From assembly GCA_027924645.1 (NCBI GenBank), contig BSBN01000445.1, positions 6,183,001 through 6,247,000 of the forward strand: 64,000 nt of DNA, read 5' to 3'. Below the pieces are notes generated by a model. That model had not been told where the DNA came from. It worked only from the letters and a program-made list of their open reading frames with translations, and made no database searches. Positions 10,251-21,693 of this stretch are shown in pieces (the first letter of the stretch is position 1; each line of letters starts with the position of its first letter). The translations under genes were made by a program, and so were the position numbers. This stretch comes from Cunninghamia lanceolata (lineage: Eukaryota; Streptophyta; Pinopsida; Cupressales; Cupressaceae).

Positions 10251-11343
10251 TTTACAATTTTGGTAGTCTTTGTGCTAGATACCAATGATGAGGGAGGAAA
10301 CTAAGTCTAGGTGCAAGAGAGAATATATGATGGATTAGGATGAATGGATAAAAGGATGGGCGATAAGGGATGGAAAGGAAGACTCACGATAAATGATTGG
10401 ATAAGAGGATAGGCAACATTGGATGTTTGCATAAGAGAGCTAGGATGTGATCTCAAAGACTATGTTGCATAGGAAATAACTTGCCCCATTCTAGATAGTA
10501 TGCTTGGTATTTTTCATGACAAGGCTCAGGACGATAGGATTTATGATAGGATTGGGCTGATGACAATGGGATGATGATAGGATGACATGATGGATTGGTT
10601 TGGAAAGGATGGAGTACATTAAGAGTTTTTCCAAGCATGTTTCAAAATTTTTGACCCCAATCTTTATCAAGATCAAAAGGAAGAAGGGTGGATAGATGGA
10701 TGCAATGGGATAGGTATATGTATGTGGATAGATAAGGATGGTAGGAAATGGTATGGCAAGATAGGACATGATAGGATGGAAAATGATAAGTTGGAAAATG
10801 ATAGGAGGATGAGACAAAGTGCCCCCAAGTATAGGTGACATAGAAGATCAATTTGTGCATGACACCTATTTGCCAGGTTTTCATCATGGTACTTATCGAG
10901 GGCACCTGTTTACCAGGTTTTCATTGTTGGACGAAGGGATTTCTCTTTACTTTTTTCTTTTTTTTTTGACCTTTTTTTTGGATTTTTTGATAGGATAGGA
11001 GAAGGTGGATTATGGATAGGAGGACTCTAGTGTATGGTTCCATGGTAGTCCTGCTAGATGGATTTCGTCGCATGGACCATGTCAAGTCACTCGTAGATGT
11101 TGGTAGGGGATTTCATGAAAGATAGATTAGGTAGATGGTGGATAGCAGATTATGGAAGGTATGATAGTGGATTATGACGTGGATTATGGAGGGAAGATAG
11201 TGGTTGGAAAGCTTATGATGTGGATGGATAAAAGGCTTATGAAAAAGCATGGACCATAGGGAAATGATGAGGAAGATATGTAGGATAGTGGAAGAAAGAT
11301 GAGGTGATGGAGGTATGTGGAAGTGTTATAGAATGGAATGGAA
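10251..11343 (-). other. Element-F interior with no recognised feature
   Basis: GGAT/GATAGGA-rich sequence with only short, repetitive reading frames. A phrase ending TACCAGGTTTTCAT occurs twice (about 10865-10925), and a short T-rich tract lies at 10945-10990. Nothing here resembles a gene or a pol domain. Confidence 0.5.
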
Positions 11344-12051
11344 TCATGACCAACGGCTGCACACACCATGATAAATGTTGAATCTTTTGGGTGGATAGTG
11401 GTGTAGGGAGCAATGGAGATGTTTGTTTAGGAGATGGATGATGTAAGCATTTGGGGACCCACATGGGGTTAGTATTTTTATGATTTGTTTTTTCATGTGG
11501 GATGGAGGATTTTTCAGCTTTTGGATGGAATGGATGGAAGGAGATGGTTGGAATTCGTGAGAGGTGGATGCCTCACTTGACTTGATGGCTTGTTTCTTAG
11601 GGACCCATAACATTTTAGTTTTTGACTTTGCTTGTGGAGGTATGGGATTGGATATATGCATCTTTAAAGATGGATTTGAAGTAATTGCTTGTTATTTGGA
11701 GACCCACACCTTTTTCATTTTTGCTTTGACGTGTGTGGGTGTATGTAGATTAGGGGATGGATTTTTCTTTGATTATTTGCATTTGTGCCCTAAGGCATGA
11801 GGACCCTTAGGATTTTTGGCTTTATGAGTAGAGGCATCCAAATTTTTATTTTTGAATCCCATGGGGTGGATGGAAGGAGAGAAAGCTTCATGCTTAGACA
11901 ATGTGTGCATTTGTTGGTCATGATTGGGATTTGCAAAAAATTTATGGATGGATGGATAAGGTGTTGGAAGTAGTGGAGGTAAATTTGATGGAGGGATATT
12001 AGGACTTGGAAGAAGCGGAGGTAAAGTAGATGGTGGAAGGTGTATGGTCAC
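11344..12051 (-). pseudogene. Element-F downstream ORF remnant with repeated WVPK motifs
   Basis: Minus-strand segments 11773-12051 and 11344-11661 are rich in Pro, Ser, His and Lys. Across the frames a motif recurs about three times at spacings of roughly 110-120 bp: a basic stretch, then WVPK or WVSK (for example KTKMLWVPKKQAIKS), near 11460, 11610 and 11710. I do not recognise a domain. KxxWVPK phrases also occur between gag and protease in some plant copia elements, but here they are tandem. Probably the 3' part of the same coding unit as 12118-14335, separated by a stop. Confidence 0.4.
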
Positions 12052-12117
12052 ATGCTTTTGACATTTGGAAGAGGATGGAAGTGGAATGGCAACATATGTT
12101 TTAGCAGTATGATGGGA

Positions 12118-14335
12118 TTAGCGATAGGAAGTGGCAGACTTAGGAGGCGTGGAGGAAGTACCAACATCATTAGATTGTTGTCCTTGGGGTGTGTATCCAA
12201 GGCCATATGAGTGTTGAGGGACATTGACATGGACAAGCTCCAAAACACCTTGTTCAAGAAGGCCTAAGCCTTTACCTTGATAGTTCATGTGTTGAAGCAT
12301 ACGATCGACAATGGGACTAGGTGTAGGTGGAACACTAGACACAAGTTCCTTATTAGATGAAGAAGGTGAAATGGTAGATAATGGTTGGTGGTGTTCTAAG
12401 GAGGAACATTCATGGATGAAGGTGGTAAGACCAATAGGACATGATGGCAGATTTGGAACATGAACAATGGTGGATGCAGAAGGAGGATCATTAGGATCTT
12501 GCTCATGCTCATGTAGATCCAAGGTATTTGTTTGATCTTCTATGCTTATGTGTTCTTGGGAGGCACATGTCTCATCATGACAAGTGGATGTTTGCAAGAA
12601 GGCCATGAAACAGGGTGAACGCTCAAGGAGGTCAGCGAGACTTTCATTAGACAGAGCATGTAGGTCTTGGGTGTCTTGCTCATGAATGGGCATAGGATCT
12701 AGATTCTCGTGAATAAGTTCATCATCATGGATTTGGTCTTGATCATGGAAAAGGTAAATGTTATGGATAGGTAGCATAGGTGAAATGTAAGGGATTTGAT
12801 CTTGACTCATATTAGGGACTAATGTTTTCACATAGTTAGGATCATGCTCTTGATAAACCTCTTGGGTGGCTTGGGTGGCAATAGAAGGCTCTTGGATGAT
12901 TTGGATGGGTTCTCAATATTCATCCATAAGAGAGTATAATGAACCTTGATCTTGGATTATGATGGAGGCTCTTGAATAGGCTCGATAGCTTGTGGTTCAC
13001 ATGATAGGCTTATTGGGCTAGAGATGTCATTAGAAGGCTCATTGATAGGCTCATGAATGAGTGTTTGACATGGGGATAGTCTAGTCCATGCTAATAGCCA
13101 ATGGATCACATCCTTTGCTAGGGTATGGGTGGATGAGAAATATAGGGGATGGAGGATAAGAGTAGATGGAGTGATAGGCTTAGGAGTAGGATTTAGATCA
13201 GATAGAGGGATAGTATGGTTGGATGGATGAAGACTTGGATTGGATGAAGGGATAACGAAGTTAGATGTATTAGAAATAGGATTGGATGGAGGGATAGTAG
13301 GACTAGATGGATTAGATCGTTCATGGGTCAATAAACTAGGAATGGGATCACATGATGGTGTCAAAATGGGACTAGTAGGCTCATGTATTGACATGTGATC
13401 AGATGGTGATGGAAGATGTTCATAGGATGCAGTGACTAGATTGGCATCTCCCTCATCAAAGGATATCAGGTCTTGCTGCAAAGGAAAGCTTAGGGATACT
13501 TGATTTATGTACAAGGGTCCACTTGGAGTATAAGTAGGTGACACATAGGTGTCTCCTTAATCAATGATATTAAATCTTGTTCGAAGAGTGGACTTGAGGA
13601 TATGTGGTTTATGTACAAAGGGTCACTTAGACTTGAGTCAAAGGTTATTAGATCTTGTTGAATAGGTTGACTTAAGTCTATTAGTTCATGTTGCAAAAGT
13701 GGACTTGGGTTGACTTGGCTTATGTACAAAGGGCCACTTGGACTTGCATGTTCATGTTGTGGGGGCCATTGATAGTCTTGTGAATGTATTTGATGAAGAG
13801 ATGAAATGGTAGGATGTGTAGGTAAAAGATCTTGGGGTATGGGTTGTTGTGGATAATGGTAGATATTGGAAGAAGTAGGGTATGGTGATGTAGCATCATT
13901 ATGGGAAGATGTGGGATAAGGTGATGTGGAATTGTCATGAAACAATGTGGGATTAGGTGATGTGGAAGTGATTTGAAATTCAGATAGATTAGATTGACAA
14001 GGAATAAGATAAGGTGATGTGGAATTATTATGATATGTGGATAGGTTAGATTGGTGTGAAATGGAAGGGGATGCCACATAAGAATGAAGTGGAATTGGTT
14101 GGTGTTGAATGGATAAAGGATGATGATATACTTGTTGGGCTTGACATGTGTCTAGGAGGTATTAAGCCTGTGCTATAACATGTTGCATATGAGGTGATTG
14201 GCCTACTTGAAGTTGAAGTTATTGAATCATGTTATGGACATGTTGAATAATTTGCTAGCTTAGGGGTGATTGGCTTATTTGAACTTGGTGAAGTCGGTCA
14301 ATAAGGTCATGTGCTAGGTCCTCTAATGTTGACAT
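12118..14335 (-). pseudogene. Element-F large ORF with C-terminal G-patch-like domain (degenerate)
   Basis: From ATG at 14335 (MSTLEDLAHDLIDRLHQVQ) the minus strand can be followed for about 740 codons with two frameshifts (near 13520 and 12950) and a few stops. The early stops replace Gln codons. The N-terminal quarter is Gln/His-rich and may form a coiled coil. The middle is low-complexity Ser/Pro/Asn/His, with recurring phrases such as TSPYPTSS and SGPLYIxQV. The last 60 residues contain MNYQGKGLGLLEQGV then, about 14 residues on, YGLGY: the Gly pattern of a G-patch, an RNA-associated domain also found near protease in some retroelement polyproteins. It stops at 12118. It could be a diverged Gag or an accessory protein. 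Confidence 0.6.
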
Positions 14336-17300
14336 GGTGGAAAATGGTGAGGATTGGACTTATGTGACAAAGTTGAGACTCTTGGATTGAGTGGTTTTCT
14401 TGAATGATTGATTAGATTGGTTTGATCAGTTGGTTGATTGGATAAGATTATCTCCCAAGAGATAGACTCATGAACTCAAGGGTAGACAAAGTTGGTTGAT
14501 AATGTTGATATGATCAAATGCTAGATAAGGACCAAAGCCAAAGGACAAGGTTGGTTGATTAGATCGATGTTGGATAGCTGATGTAGAGTCTCAAAAAGGA
14601 TGTAGGGCTCAAGAAGTCCAATGATATGATATGATCAAACTTGATGGGATAGTGTAGAATGATGTGGTTAGATGACTTGGGTTGATTAAGACATGGTTGA
14701 ATGGATGACAAGGATGACAGGATGACAAGGATGATCTGATTTGGAAGGATTCGATGAAATGTAATGATTGGGAAATGTGTTAAGATAAGTAGGTTGAGGA
14801 TGATGTGGCAATATCAAATACAAGATCTCACATACACATGCATGCACGCCAAGCACAATGATCAGTCTGTACACCCTAGGCTAGGCAAGGACAGTATCTG
14901 TTGGGTTCCCACTTGGTTTTACCTAGCTGTACCTACTTATGGTGTATAGCTCCAAGAACTTGGGGCACAGGCTCCCCCTTACAGTGCACTCACTTCTCAG
15001 GCACACCAAGTTCTAGGTTCTCAAGATGTGCAGATCTTGAGGTACCTTGCTATCTCTGCCATAAGCCACGAAAATGTGGGATGGCTATCAGAGTTTCCTC
15101 CTATACCAACAGATAGGGGATTTTGGCCACTAAAACATGGCTTTTAGTTTGAATTTCTGTTTGGGTGGCTATACGTGCGGTAGTGCTACTCTCCATTATG
15201 GAGTCTCCCATCCTTCAAGGGTTATGCCTTGGAGGGTTTTGGGGGAGGTTGGTTGTCGGTATAGCTTACCAGCACCTATCACTTGTGATTTTCGTCACAA
15301 ACACGTTATTTATAAAGTGGATTGGAATGGTCTAGCTTTGACCTATTTCTGCTTGAGTCATACCCCTTCTCATAGTGGGAAGGCAGGCCCTCTAGAGTTG
15401 ATAATGATTTCTCGTGCACCCCAAATCTATTGGTTAGGCAGGGGGAGAGGATACTTTCATTGCCAAATCAGGTTACAATCAGACTCAGACTAGCAAATGA
15501 AGAAAATAAAAAGCAGGCACAAAGTAGATAGTGTTAATTTTAAGCACGAAACTAAAGTGTGCCTACTCTAGTGATAAATGATTGTTCTTTGACTGCTCGA
15601 ACCTACAAGAAACATGTGAGTAGTTTTAATTCGCCTTTCTTCGACAAATGATTAGGACAAGTTGCAAGATGCCAAAAGGATTAGGTCAAAAGCTATGATC
15701 TGATAAATACATGTGAATGGTGATCTGATGCAGCATAATAAATTGTAAAAATAGAAATTTTACAAAATTCCATGCACTTTTTAAAAAAATTCGTCGAAAA
15801 AGGATAAATTTAGCTCAAGTTATGTGCATTTTAAGTTTGAAGGAAGGCTGATGTTTGACTGCGAAATTACCTACCGAAATGATGAAATTACCTACTGAAA
15901 CCTTCAAAAGTGTGAAATTCACCCTATTATCTTTCTGATGAATCCTCCTACGTGAATGTTTGACCCCGTATGACAAAGTTATGATAAAAAGAAAAAATTA
16001 GCCTCCTTCGGCATGTTTGAAGATGACAGGCTTAACTAGGTTGACTGCTGTTTGACTTTTTTATTTTTGGCTTTTTGATTTTGATGTTGCGAAAATATTT
16101 TTTTGCTTGGTGGCACGTGTTGTGTTCTTGGAGGATAGTTTTTACATTGATAGTTTTAAATAAAACCCAGCCTCTTTAAAAGTTTAAGACCAAAAACCCA
16201 AAACTCAAAGCTTTAACTATAATGTCGACATACAATTAAGACTCCAACCCTTAGACTTTTAAGGCTGACCATTAACCTTTGAAAGCTGACTACAAAGTTC
16301 TAATTGCCAAATTTTAACCTTTTTTTAATGCCAATCAAAGTCTTGATGCTGACCATTAAACTCTTTACACCAATCATAAGTTTATTTGATGTCGACTATG
16401 GAGAGTAAGTTTATTTAATGTCGACTTAAAACTTTAAAGTGCTAACTTAAGGGCTTACACCAGGACCAAATGTTGACTGGGACAGGTTGACCATTTAAAA
16501 GGTAAGAAATAGTGATAGAAGACTAAGAGAGAAGTAGGCAACAGAAGCATACAAGGTGGCAACCAATGTGTATGGAGTGGGGTCAACGATGTATGCAAAA
16601 GGCGACAGGGATAGTCGAAACATGCCAATCAAAGGATAGAATGTTGACTGAGTGCGGCCAACAATGACTATGATACACAACTACAAATGGTGACTGAGTA
16701 TCTTAGGAGTCGGCTGGTTTTAGGAGGTGACAATGAGCGGCGAGTTTACTTCATAGGGTATCAACCGAGACACCGGTGGTGACTGCAAGAGGTTTCAAAG
16801 GTTTCAATTCTTTTGATGAAGGCAATGGATGCATTAAGAGCTTCGACCTGGTAATTAAGGCTAACTGGGAGCTAAAATCCTGTGATCACAAAGGATTTCG
16901 ACCAAGATTTATGACTTCAACAAAGGGGGCCAAACAAGAGCGGTGAGAACAATGAAAGAGGTGGCGACTTCGAATCAGGAGTGGAGGAATAAGGTGTCAT
17001 CAAAGATTTTAAAAGACTTGCAACATGATCAGCAGGGAGGTCGATGGTATGAAAACCTAGGGTTAGGTCGAATAAATTTTTTGTAAAGAAGCCTGCAACA
17101 CAAACAAAAGATACATGCAAACATTATAAAAATCTCACAGTATGAGCCCGAGGTACTGCCATGACTAAATCAGACCCAATTGTAGATTTGTGTTGTACGG
17201 ATCCATACAGTACGGCTACAAAACAAAAAAAATCAAATTTTTACAAGAAATTTTGAAATGACCAAGTATATGCAAATTTATAGTCAATTTTTATGGAGAC

Positions 17301-17460
17301 AGTGTCTTGAGCACGATGGCACTGTCAGATTTAAGCCAAAAGATCACCTGTACCAGATTCTTGCAAAAACTCACAAATGAGGGTTAGGTAAAAATGCAAA
17401 TTTTTAAAAGTGAAAACCTACAAAAAAACTAGTGATTTGATCCCATTGGGCATGCCATTC
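14336..17460 (-). other. Element-F 5' leader, non-coding
   Basis: 3.1 kb between the 5' LTR and the first ATG of the large ORF. A more GC-rich patch at 14880-15480 has a 118-codon plus-strand frame that I cannot match to anything. Just inside the LTR the minus strand reads TGGCATGCCCAATGGGATC. This could be a diverged tRNA primer-binding site (it starts TGGC and ends GGGATC, like Asp-tRNA sites of some gypsy elements), but the match is weak. Confidence 0.45.
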
Positions 17461-18277
17461 TGTAATGGGTCAAAAATGCTAGATCAAACAAGGGATCAGA
17501 TAAACCCAAAACCTCAAGAAATCAAACCCTAAGACAATAAATAACATGCAAATCAAAATGATTTCACCTGGGTGTGGGATTCCTTGGTTTTCATTGTTGA
17601 TTGCTTCATGTTTGCAGCATAACGACGAAGATGAAGATTGATGGATGAGAGGAAGAAAATAGATTGGTGATGGATGAGTAGAGAATTTGGTAGAGTGACG
17701 GTGCTTAGAAGATTCATCCATGCAAATGGCATGAAAATGGGTCAATTTATAGATTTTTTGAGAAAATGGAAGGATAAACCTTCCAATTTGTAAGTGATGG
17801 TGAAATGGAAAGTTGCTTTGTGCAACTTGAAAAAGGAAATGGAAAGTGGATGAGTTCACTCAAGAGATAATTTAGAAGGTGGGTGAAATGAGTGGAGTGA
17901 TGAGTGGAGAAGAAATTGGAAGGTGGAAGAGATAACTCAAAAAGTAATTAGAGTCATCTCGAGAGACAAAGATGGAAGGTGGACTTAATAATTTAATATT
18001 ATTTAAATTATGAGGAAATGTGAGGAGTGATAAATTAAATTAAATTAAATATTCATTTTATTTAACTTAAGAAGAAAGTGGATTAAATAAATAAATAAAA
18101 TTTATTTATTTAATAATGTGAGGGATAGAATGAATTAAATAAATGTTATATTTATTTTATTTAATTAGACAAAAATGCTAGGATAGGTGATGAAGAAGGG
18201 TGCCTAGGGCAAAAATCCTACAAGATGTTCTAACTACTATGATGTTGCGACAGGGTGGACATTTTTTAGTGTTTACA
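17461..18277 (-). repeat. Element-F 5' LTR
   Basis: 817 bp, TGTAATGGG to TTTACA on the plus strand, followed by the target duplication CATAG at 18278-18282. It retains the full terminus that the left copy has lost. The TTAAATAAATAAATAAAAT tracts at 18030-18115 are shared with the left LTR. Confidence 0.9.
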
Positions 18278-18840
18278 CATAGATTAGGGATTATGAAATT
18301 CATTGGTAATGTGGCATCTACCCCATATACAAGTTCAAATGGTGTGAACTTCGTAGCTCTCTTATATGATGTACAGTAGGCCCAAAGTACCTCAGGTATA
18401 TTTATATCCCGGTCTTCCCTATTTCCACTACACATTTTAGTTAGTGTTGTACCAATGATTTTGTTTAGTGCTTCACTAGCCCCATTGGCTTGCAGATGAT
18501 AAGGTGAACTTTTGTTATGTTTAATCATAAAACTTTGTAACAACTCTGCATTTACTTTATTCACAAAATGCTTGCCTTGATCACGCGTTATGCTTAATGG
18601 ACACACAAATCTTGTGATGATATTTTCATATTAGAATCTTGTGGTTCTCTTTGTGGTGTAATCTTTAGTAGATCCTGCCTCCACCCACTTAGTCAGGTAT
18701 TCTACTCCTATTATGATAAATCTTTCCTTAGAATGCTTTGTGAGGGGATCTATAAGACCTATGAAGTCTATTTCCCATTTTTCAAATGGAACTTGAGATA
18801 ATACTAGTTTGAGAGGCATCTCATATCTTACTATGGGCAT
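18278..18840 (-). pseudogene. Gypsy-G integrase catalytic core
   Basis: The segment 18631-18840 carries PFEKWEIDFIGLIDP, with the first catalytic Asp in EIDFIG, then VEYLTKWVEA. The segment up to 18606 has ITRDQGKHFVN (second Asp), YHLQANGASEALNKII (Glu region), and ELVYGVDATLPMNFIIPNL. These are the hallmarks of a Ty3/gypsy integrase core, which inserts element DNA into the chromosome. A frameshift near 18610-18630 separates the halves. After FIIPNLCVNT the frame runs into the Element-F LTR, and the remainder is at 7162-7511. Confidence 0.85.
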
Positions 18841-19000
18841 CCCTGTCTACTAGTGTATGTCACAGTGTTTGACATACTATTTGGCATCCTTCTGCAGAGT
18901 CAGCCACCATAATCCTACCAATTTTGCTTTTATTGCTATTTATTCCTCGGCATTGTGTCCTCCTAAAATTCCCTCATGGGATTCTCTTCGAATAGCTTCC
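18841..19000 (-). pseudogene. Gypsy-G integrase zinc-binding region
   Basis: The minus strand encodes ESHEGILGGHNAEE, then GLWWLTLQKDAK and VKHCDIH. This is the H2C2 zinc-binding domain that precedes gypsy integrase cores (expected H-H then C-x2-C). Only one Cys of the pair is clear, and stops fall inside it. Confidence 0.7.
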
Positions 19001-19101
19001 CTTCCATGTTCATATACAATCCTCCTCATACTATCATCTCTTCCTAAGATGTGTAGCTCTCCCTCTATTAATGTATAAGGCAAGGCCTTCTGCATTAGGA
19101 T

Positions 19102-19560
19102 CTACTTGTCTTGTGGAGACATCTTAGGTGGACATTGGCCTGTAGACAATAGGTTGGCTATGTCATGTAACTCTTTAGGTGCCAAATTCACCCTAAATAG
19201 ACTTGCGCCAGGGAGATCTTGTTCCTGGTTGTCAGGTTCATCCCCTATTTCTATCCTAGACAAATATTCTAGTCCTTGATTGTTTTTCCTAGGTTTGACC
19301 ATTATCTTAAAATAAAACTCTTGAAATAAGAGTAGCCATTGGCATATTCTTCCCTGAGTGATAGATGTATTCAGTAAATATTTTAGGGGTTTATTGTCAT
19401 TAAAGAATGTGAATAGTGTTGTTAGCGAGTAGTGTTTGAATTTCTGCAGGGCATATACCATTGCTAGATCTTCCCTCTTTGTGGTTATGTTTTTTTCCTT
19501 GATTTTTATTGGTTGATTGTAATACTTTTACTTTGGTCCAGTTATAAATTCTATCTCTTT
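19102..19560 (-). pseudogene. Gypsy-G RNase H
   Basis: The segment 19102-19461 reads MVYALQKFKHYSLTTLFTFF, NDNKPLKYLLN, RICQWLLLFQEFYFKIM and NNQGLEYLSRI, the classic second half of a Ty3/gypsy RNase H. The preceding piece in another frame (HNHKEGRSSNG, where a Thr-rich TTTEREAL-type phrase is expected) confirms a frameshift at about 19462. It is followed after a short linker by the integrase zinc region, the correct order for gypsy pol. Confidence 0.85.
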
Positions 19561-19689
19561 CTCCTTGATGGACTTCTATGTCCAAATTTAGTTGGACATT
19601 GTCTTTCTCTTGTGTTTTATAGCATCTTCTTTTGGTGTATATATTCTCTCTTTCCATCCATTCTATTAATTTCCATACCCCTTCTATCT

Positions 19690-20270
19690 TTGGTGGTGGA
19701 GAAGTTTGTTGGTATACTTATGTTTCATCTTCCTTAGTGGGTGTGAATATTATCTATTTAGTTATGTAGAGGGCATTATGAATATGTTCATTTGGACTAT
19801 AGAAATAAAATGTATGTCTGAAGTCTGCTTGTAGCTCATTCTAGTCCTTTGTTTTAGTTCTTCATTCTTGGTTTATATACCATCTTTGTGTGACTAGCAT
19901 TAATGTCCAGTAGAACATTTGTGTATAACATCTTGTATCATGTTCATTTCTACATTTCCAAATCATTGTACACATATCTAAATGTTCTTGCAATGGGATT
20001 TGTCCCTTATATTTGGGTATTATTGTGTATTCCCCTTCCTCTAGTAAATATTTTGTCTTTATCAAAATTTTGAACACTAGCCACCACCGAATGTTATCCT
20101 TGTGTGTTCGCCACCAACTTGCGGCATTAAATAATAGTGTATGTTGCAAGGCCCATCCTTAAGTCTTCTTTATTAAAAGTTGTTCCATTTCTATCAAGTA
20201 GGTGTTTAGGTCCCCCATCCCTGAATACCTAGGGAGTTTTATATGTGAGATACCTCATGTAATGTGATTA
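19690..20270 (-). pseudogene. Gag-like block inside Gypsy-G pol
   Basis: Minus-strand translation gives IKLPRYSGMGDLNTYLIEME, HTLLFNAASWWRTHKDNI, then PKYKGQIPLQEHLDMCTMIW, YWTLMLVTQRWYINQE and WNELQADFRHTF. The layout (Pro-x-Tyr/Phe-x-Gly, then HL, then a Trp-rich helix region) resembles plant retroelement capsid domains (retrotrans_gag type), twice in a row, rather than a reverse transcriptase. It lies between protease and RNase H, where reverse transcriptase should be. I read it as a rearranged or captured gag fragment, with moderate confidence. Confidence 0.45.
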
Positions 20271-20599
20271 ATTTGATACAAGTTTTGAAATGTAGTTTCT
20301 TGGTGGGATTCTAAGTTGACTCGTGTATTTTTTGGTGCAATTCCATTGGGTGCAATGGCATGCAATGGAGTTTCTTCTATTATTTTCATCATAAATACTC
20401 TCTAGAATCCTATGACTTTCCAGGTCTTTACTTCCAGTTCATCTTGTAGCCAGGCATTTAGTACTTCATCATTGTTTGTATTGTAATTATCACTTTCAAC
20501 CTCTACCTCCCCTTCTGATTTAGGTTCATCTAAGGTTTCTTGTCTAGGTAATTTGGTAATGGAGTAGAGGATTTTGGAATCCTCAACACTATATTCCTT

Positions 20600-20990
20600 T
20601 TAATGATTTATCTACATTTAAGCATCACCAATATCTCTACCTAGTGGGATGTGTACTATCTTAGTGTTGTTAGCAAAGGAAATTTCTTCCTTTCTAGAGT
20701 CCACAATTCTATTAACATTTACAAACCATTTGAGTCCTAGTAGGGCATTGAATTAGTCAAATGGTTCTTTCATTGCTACTACTTCAAAGTCTACTATTTG
20801 TTTTACTCCCATTACATTGACTTCTACTTGTTTCCATGTGCCTACTTTCCCCATGGCTAATCCATCAGCTAGGTTGATGTTGTAATGAGTTTATTCTAGT
20901 TTTGGCTTTCCCAACTATTTCTAGACTCTCTTTGGAAACATATTTACATCTGCTCCTAGTTCCATCATCACTTGTTTAATTCTTTTATGA
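20600..20990 (-). pseudogene. Gypsy-G aspartic protease
   Basis: The minus strand encodes KRIKQVMMELGADVNMFPKR, GLAMGKVGTWKQVEVNVMG, LLGLKWFVNVNRIVDS. The pattern is that of plant gypsy proteases, where the active site should read D-x-G-A. Here the Asp is Glu (ELGADVN), which would abolish or strongly reduce activity. One or two stops also interrupt the frame. Confidence 0.7.
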
Positions 20991-21651
20991 TTTATGTGAG
21001 CGGTAATCATCAAAGGCCTAGTTTTCCATGTGTGGTTTGTTTTATTCATTTTCCTTATCTATGGTTTCTGGTTTTCATTTTTGTTCCAATACTTACAAAA
21101 TTGTTTATTTTTTTCTAATAAGTTGTTTTGTTTTATCATTTGGGTTAGTTGTTTTAATACCACTACTTTAGAAAAGAAATGATTTTTTTTTTGTTTTTCT
21201 TTAGTTATTATCTATTTTGATTGTTCAATTATTTTATCATGTTGATGTTTATTAGGAAAAAACTTATCTTCTTTTTCTTCTTCCTCATTCTCAGTATCAA
21301 TGTTATCCAATTTTGTGGTATCAGTTCCCTACCTAGTTACTACCATAGATTTGTTTCTATATTTTCTTAGGTTTCTCTATTTAGACTTTTATTTTCTTTC
21401 CTAGTATTCATCATCTGATGTTTTAGTGTTTGAAGTATTTGAATCATACTTATCTTCTTTTTGGCACCTTCTAGTAGCTTGCGGTGACTCCTTGGGCACT
21501 TTTCTCATCAGTCTTACTCCTTTAAAGTTGTTCAATTCATCACTTTTAGATTGTGATGGACCATTCCTAAAGTATTGGTATGCTTTGTCATATTTAAATA
21601 GATCATGTTCTATGTAACTATAGAATGAACATTTTTCTTCTTATCCAACCA

Positions 21652-21693
21652 ACATTCATTGGAAAAATGACCCTGGTTGCCACATTTGTAACA
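21652..21693 (-). other. Gypsy-G zinc knuckle
   Basis: The minus strand encodes CYKCGNQGHFSNEC, a perfect C-x2-C-x4-H-x4-C nucleocapsid knuckle, preceded by an Arg/Gly-rich stretch (GRGHARGRRRGN). It marks the C-terminus of gag. Confidence 0.9.

Larger units (their letters stand above)
7512..18277 (-). mobile_element. Element-F, 10.8-kb LTR element without visible pol
   Basis: Two LTRs (7512-8321 and 17461-18277) flank 9.1 kb. The target duplication CATAG (7507-7511 and 18278-18282) and the split Gypsy-G integrase prove it is an insertion. A purine tract beside the left LTR sets the minus orientation. The interior has a long leader (14336-17460), a roughly 740-codon degenerate ORF ending in a G-patch-like domain, and 3 kb of low-complexity sequence. 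I find no reverse transcriptase, integrase, RNase H or protease signature. It fits the class of large retrotransposon derivatives, which depend on proteins from other elements. Confidence 0.85.

Noticed and set aside
12118..14335. Host Ser/Pro-rich gene
   Set aside because: It lies inside a clearly bounded LTR insertion, on the element's strand, so it belongs to Element-F unless captured; no intron-like structure was seen.
15137..15493. 118-codon plus-strand ORF in a GC-richer patch
   Set aside because: Antisense to Element-F, no family motif, no promoter or start context; most likely chance in leader sequence.
18262..18266. TTTTT as the Element-F target duplication (LTR ending at 18261)
   Set aside because: It does not match the left flank; extending the LTR to TTTACA at 18277 gives a perfect CATAG duplication and restores the integrase frame order.
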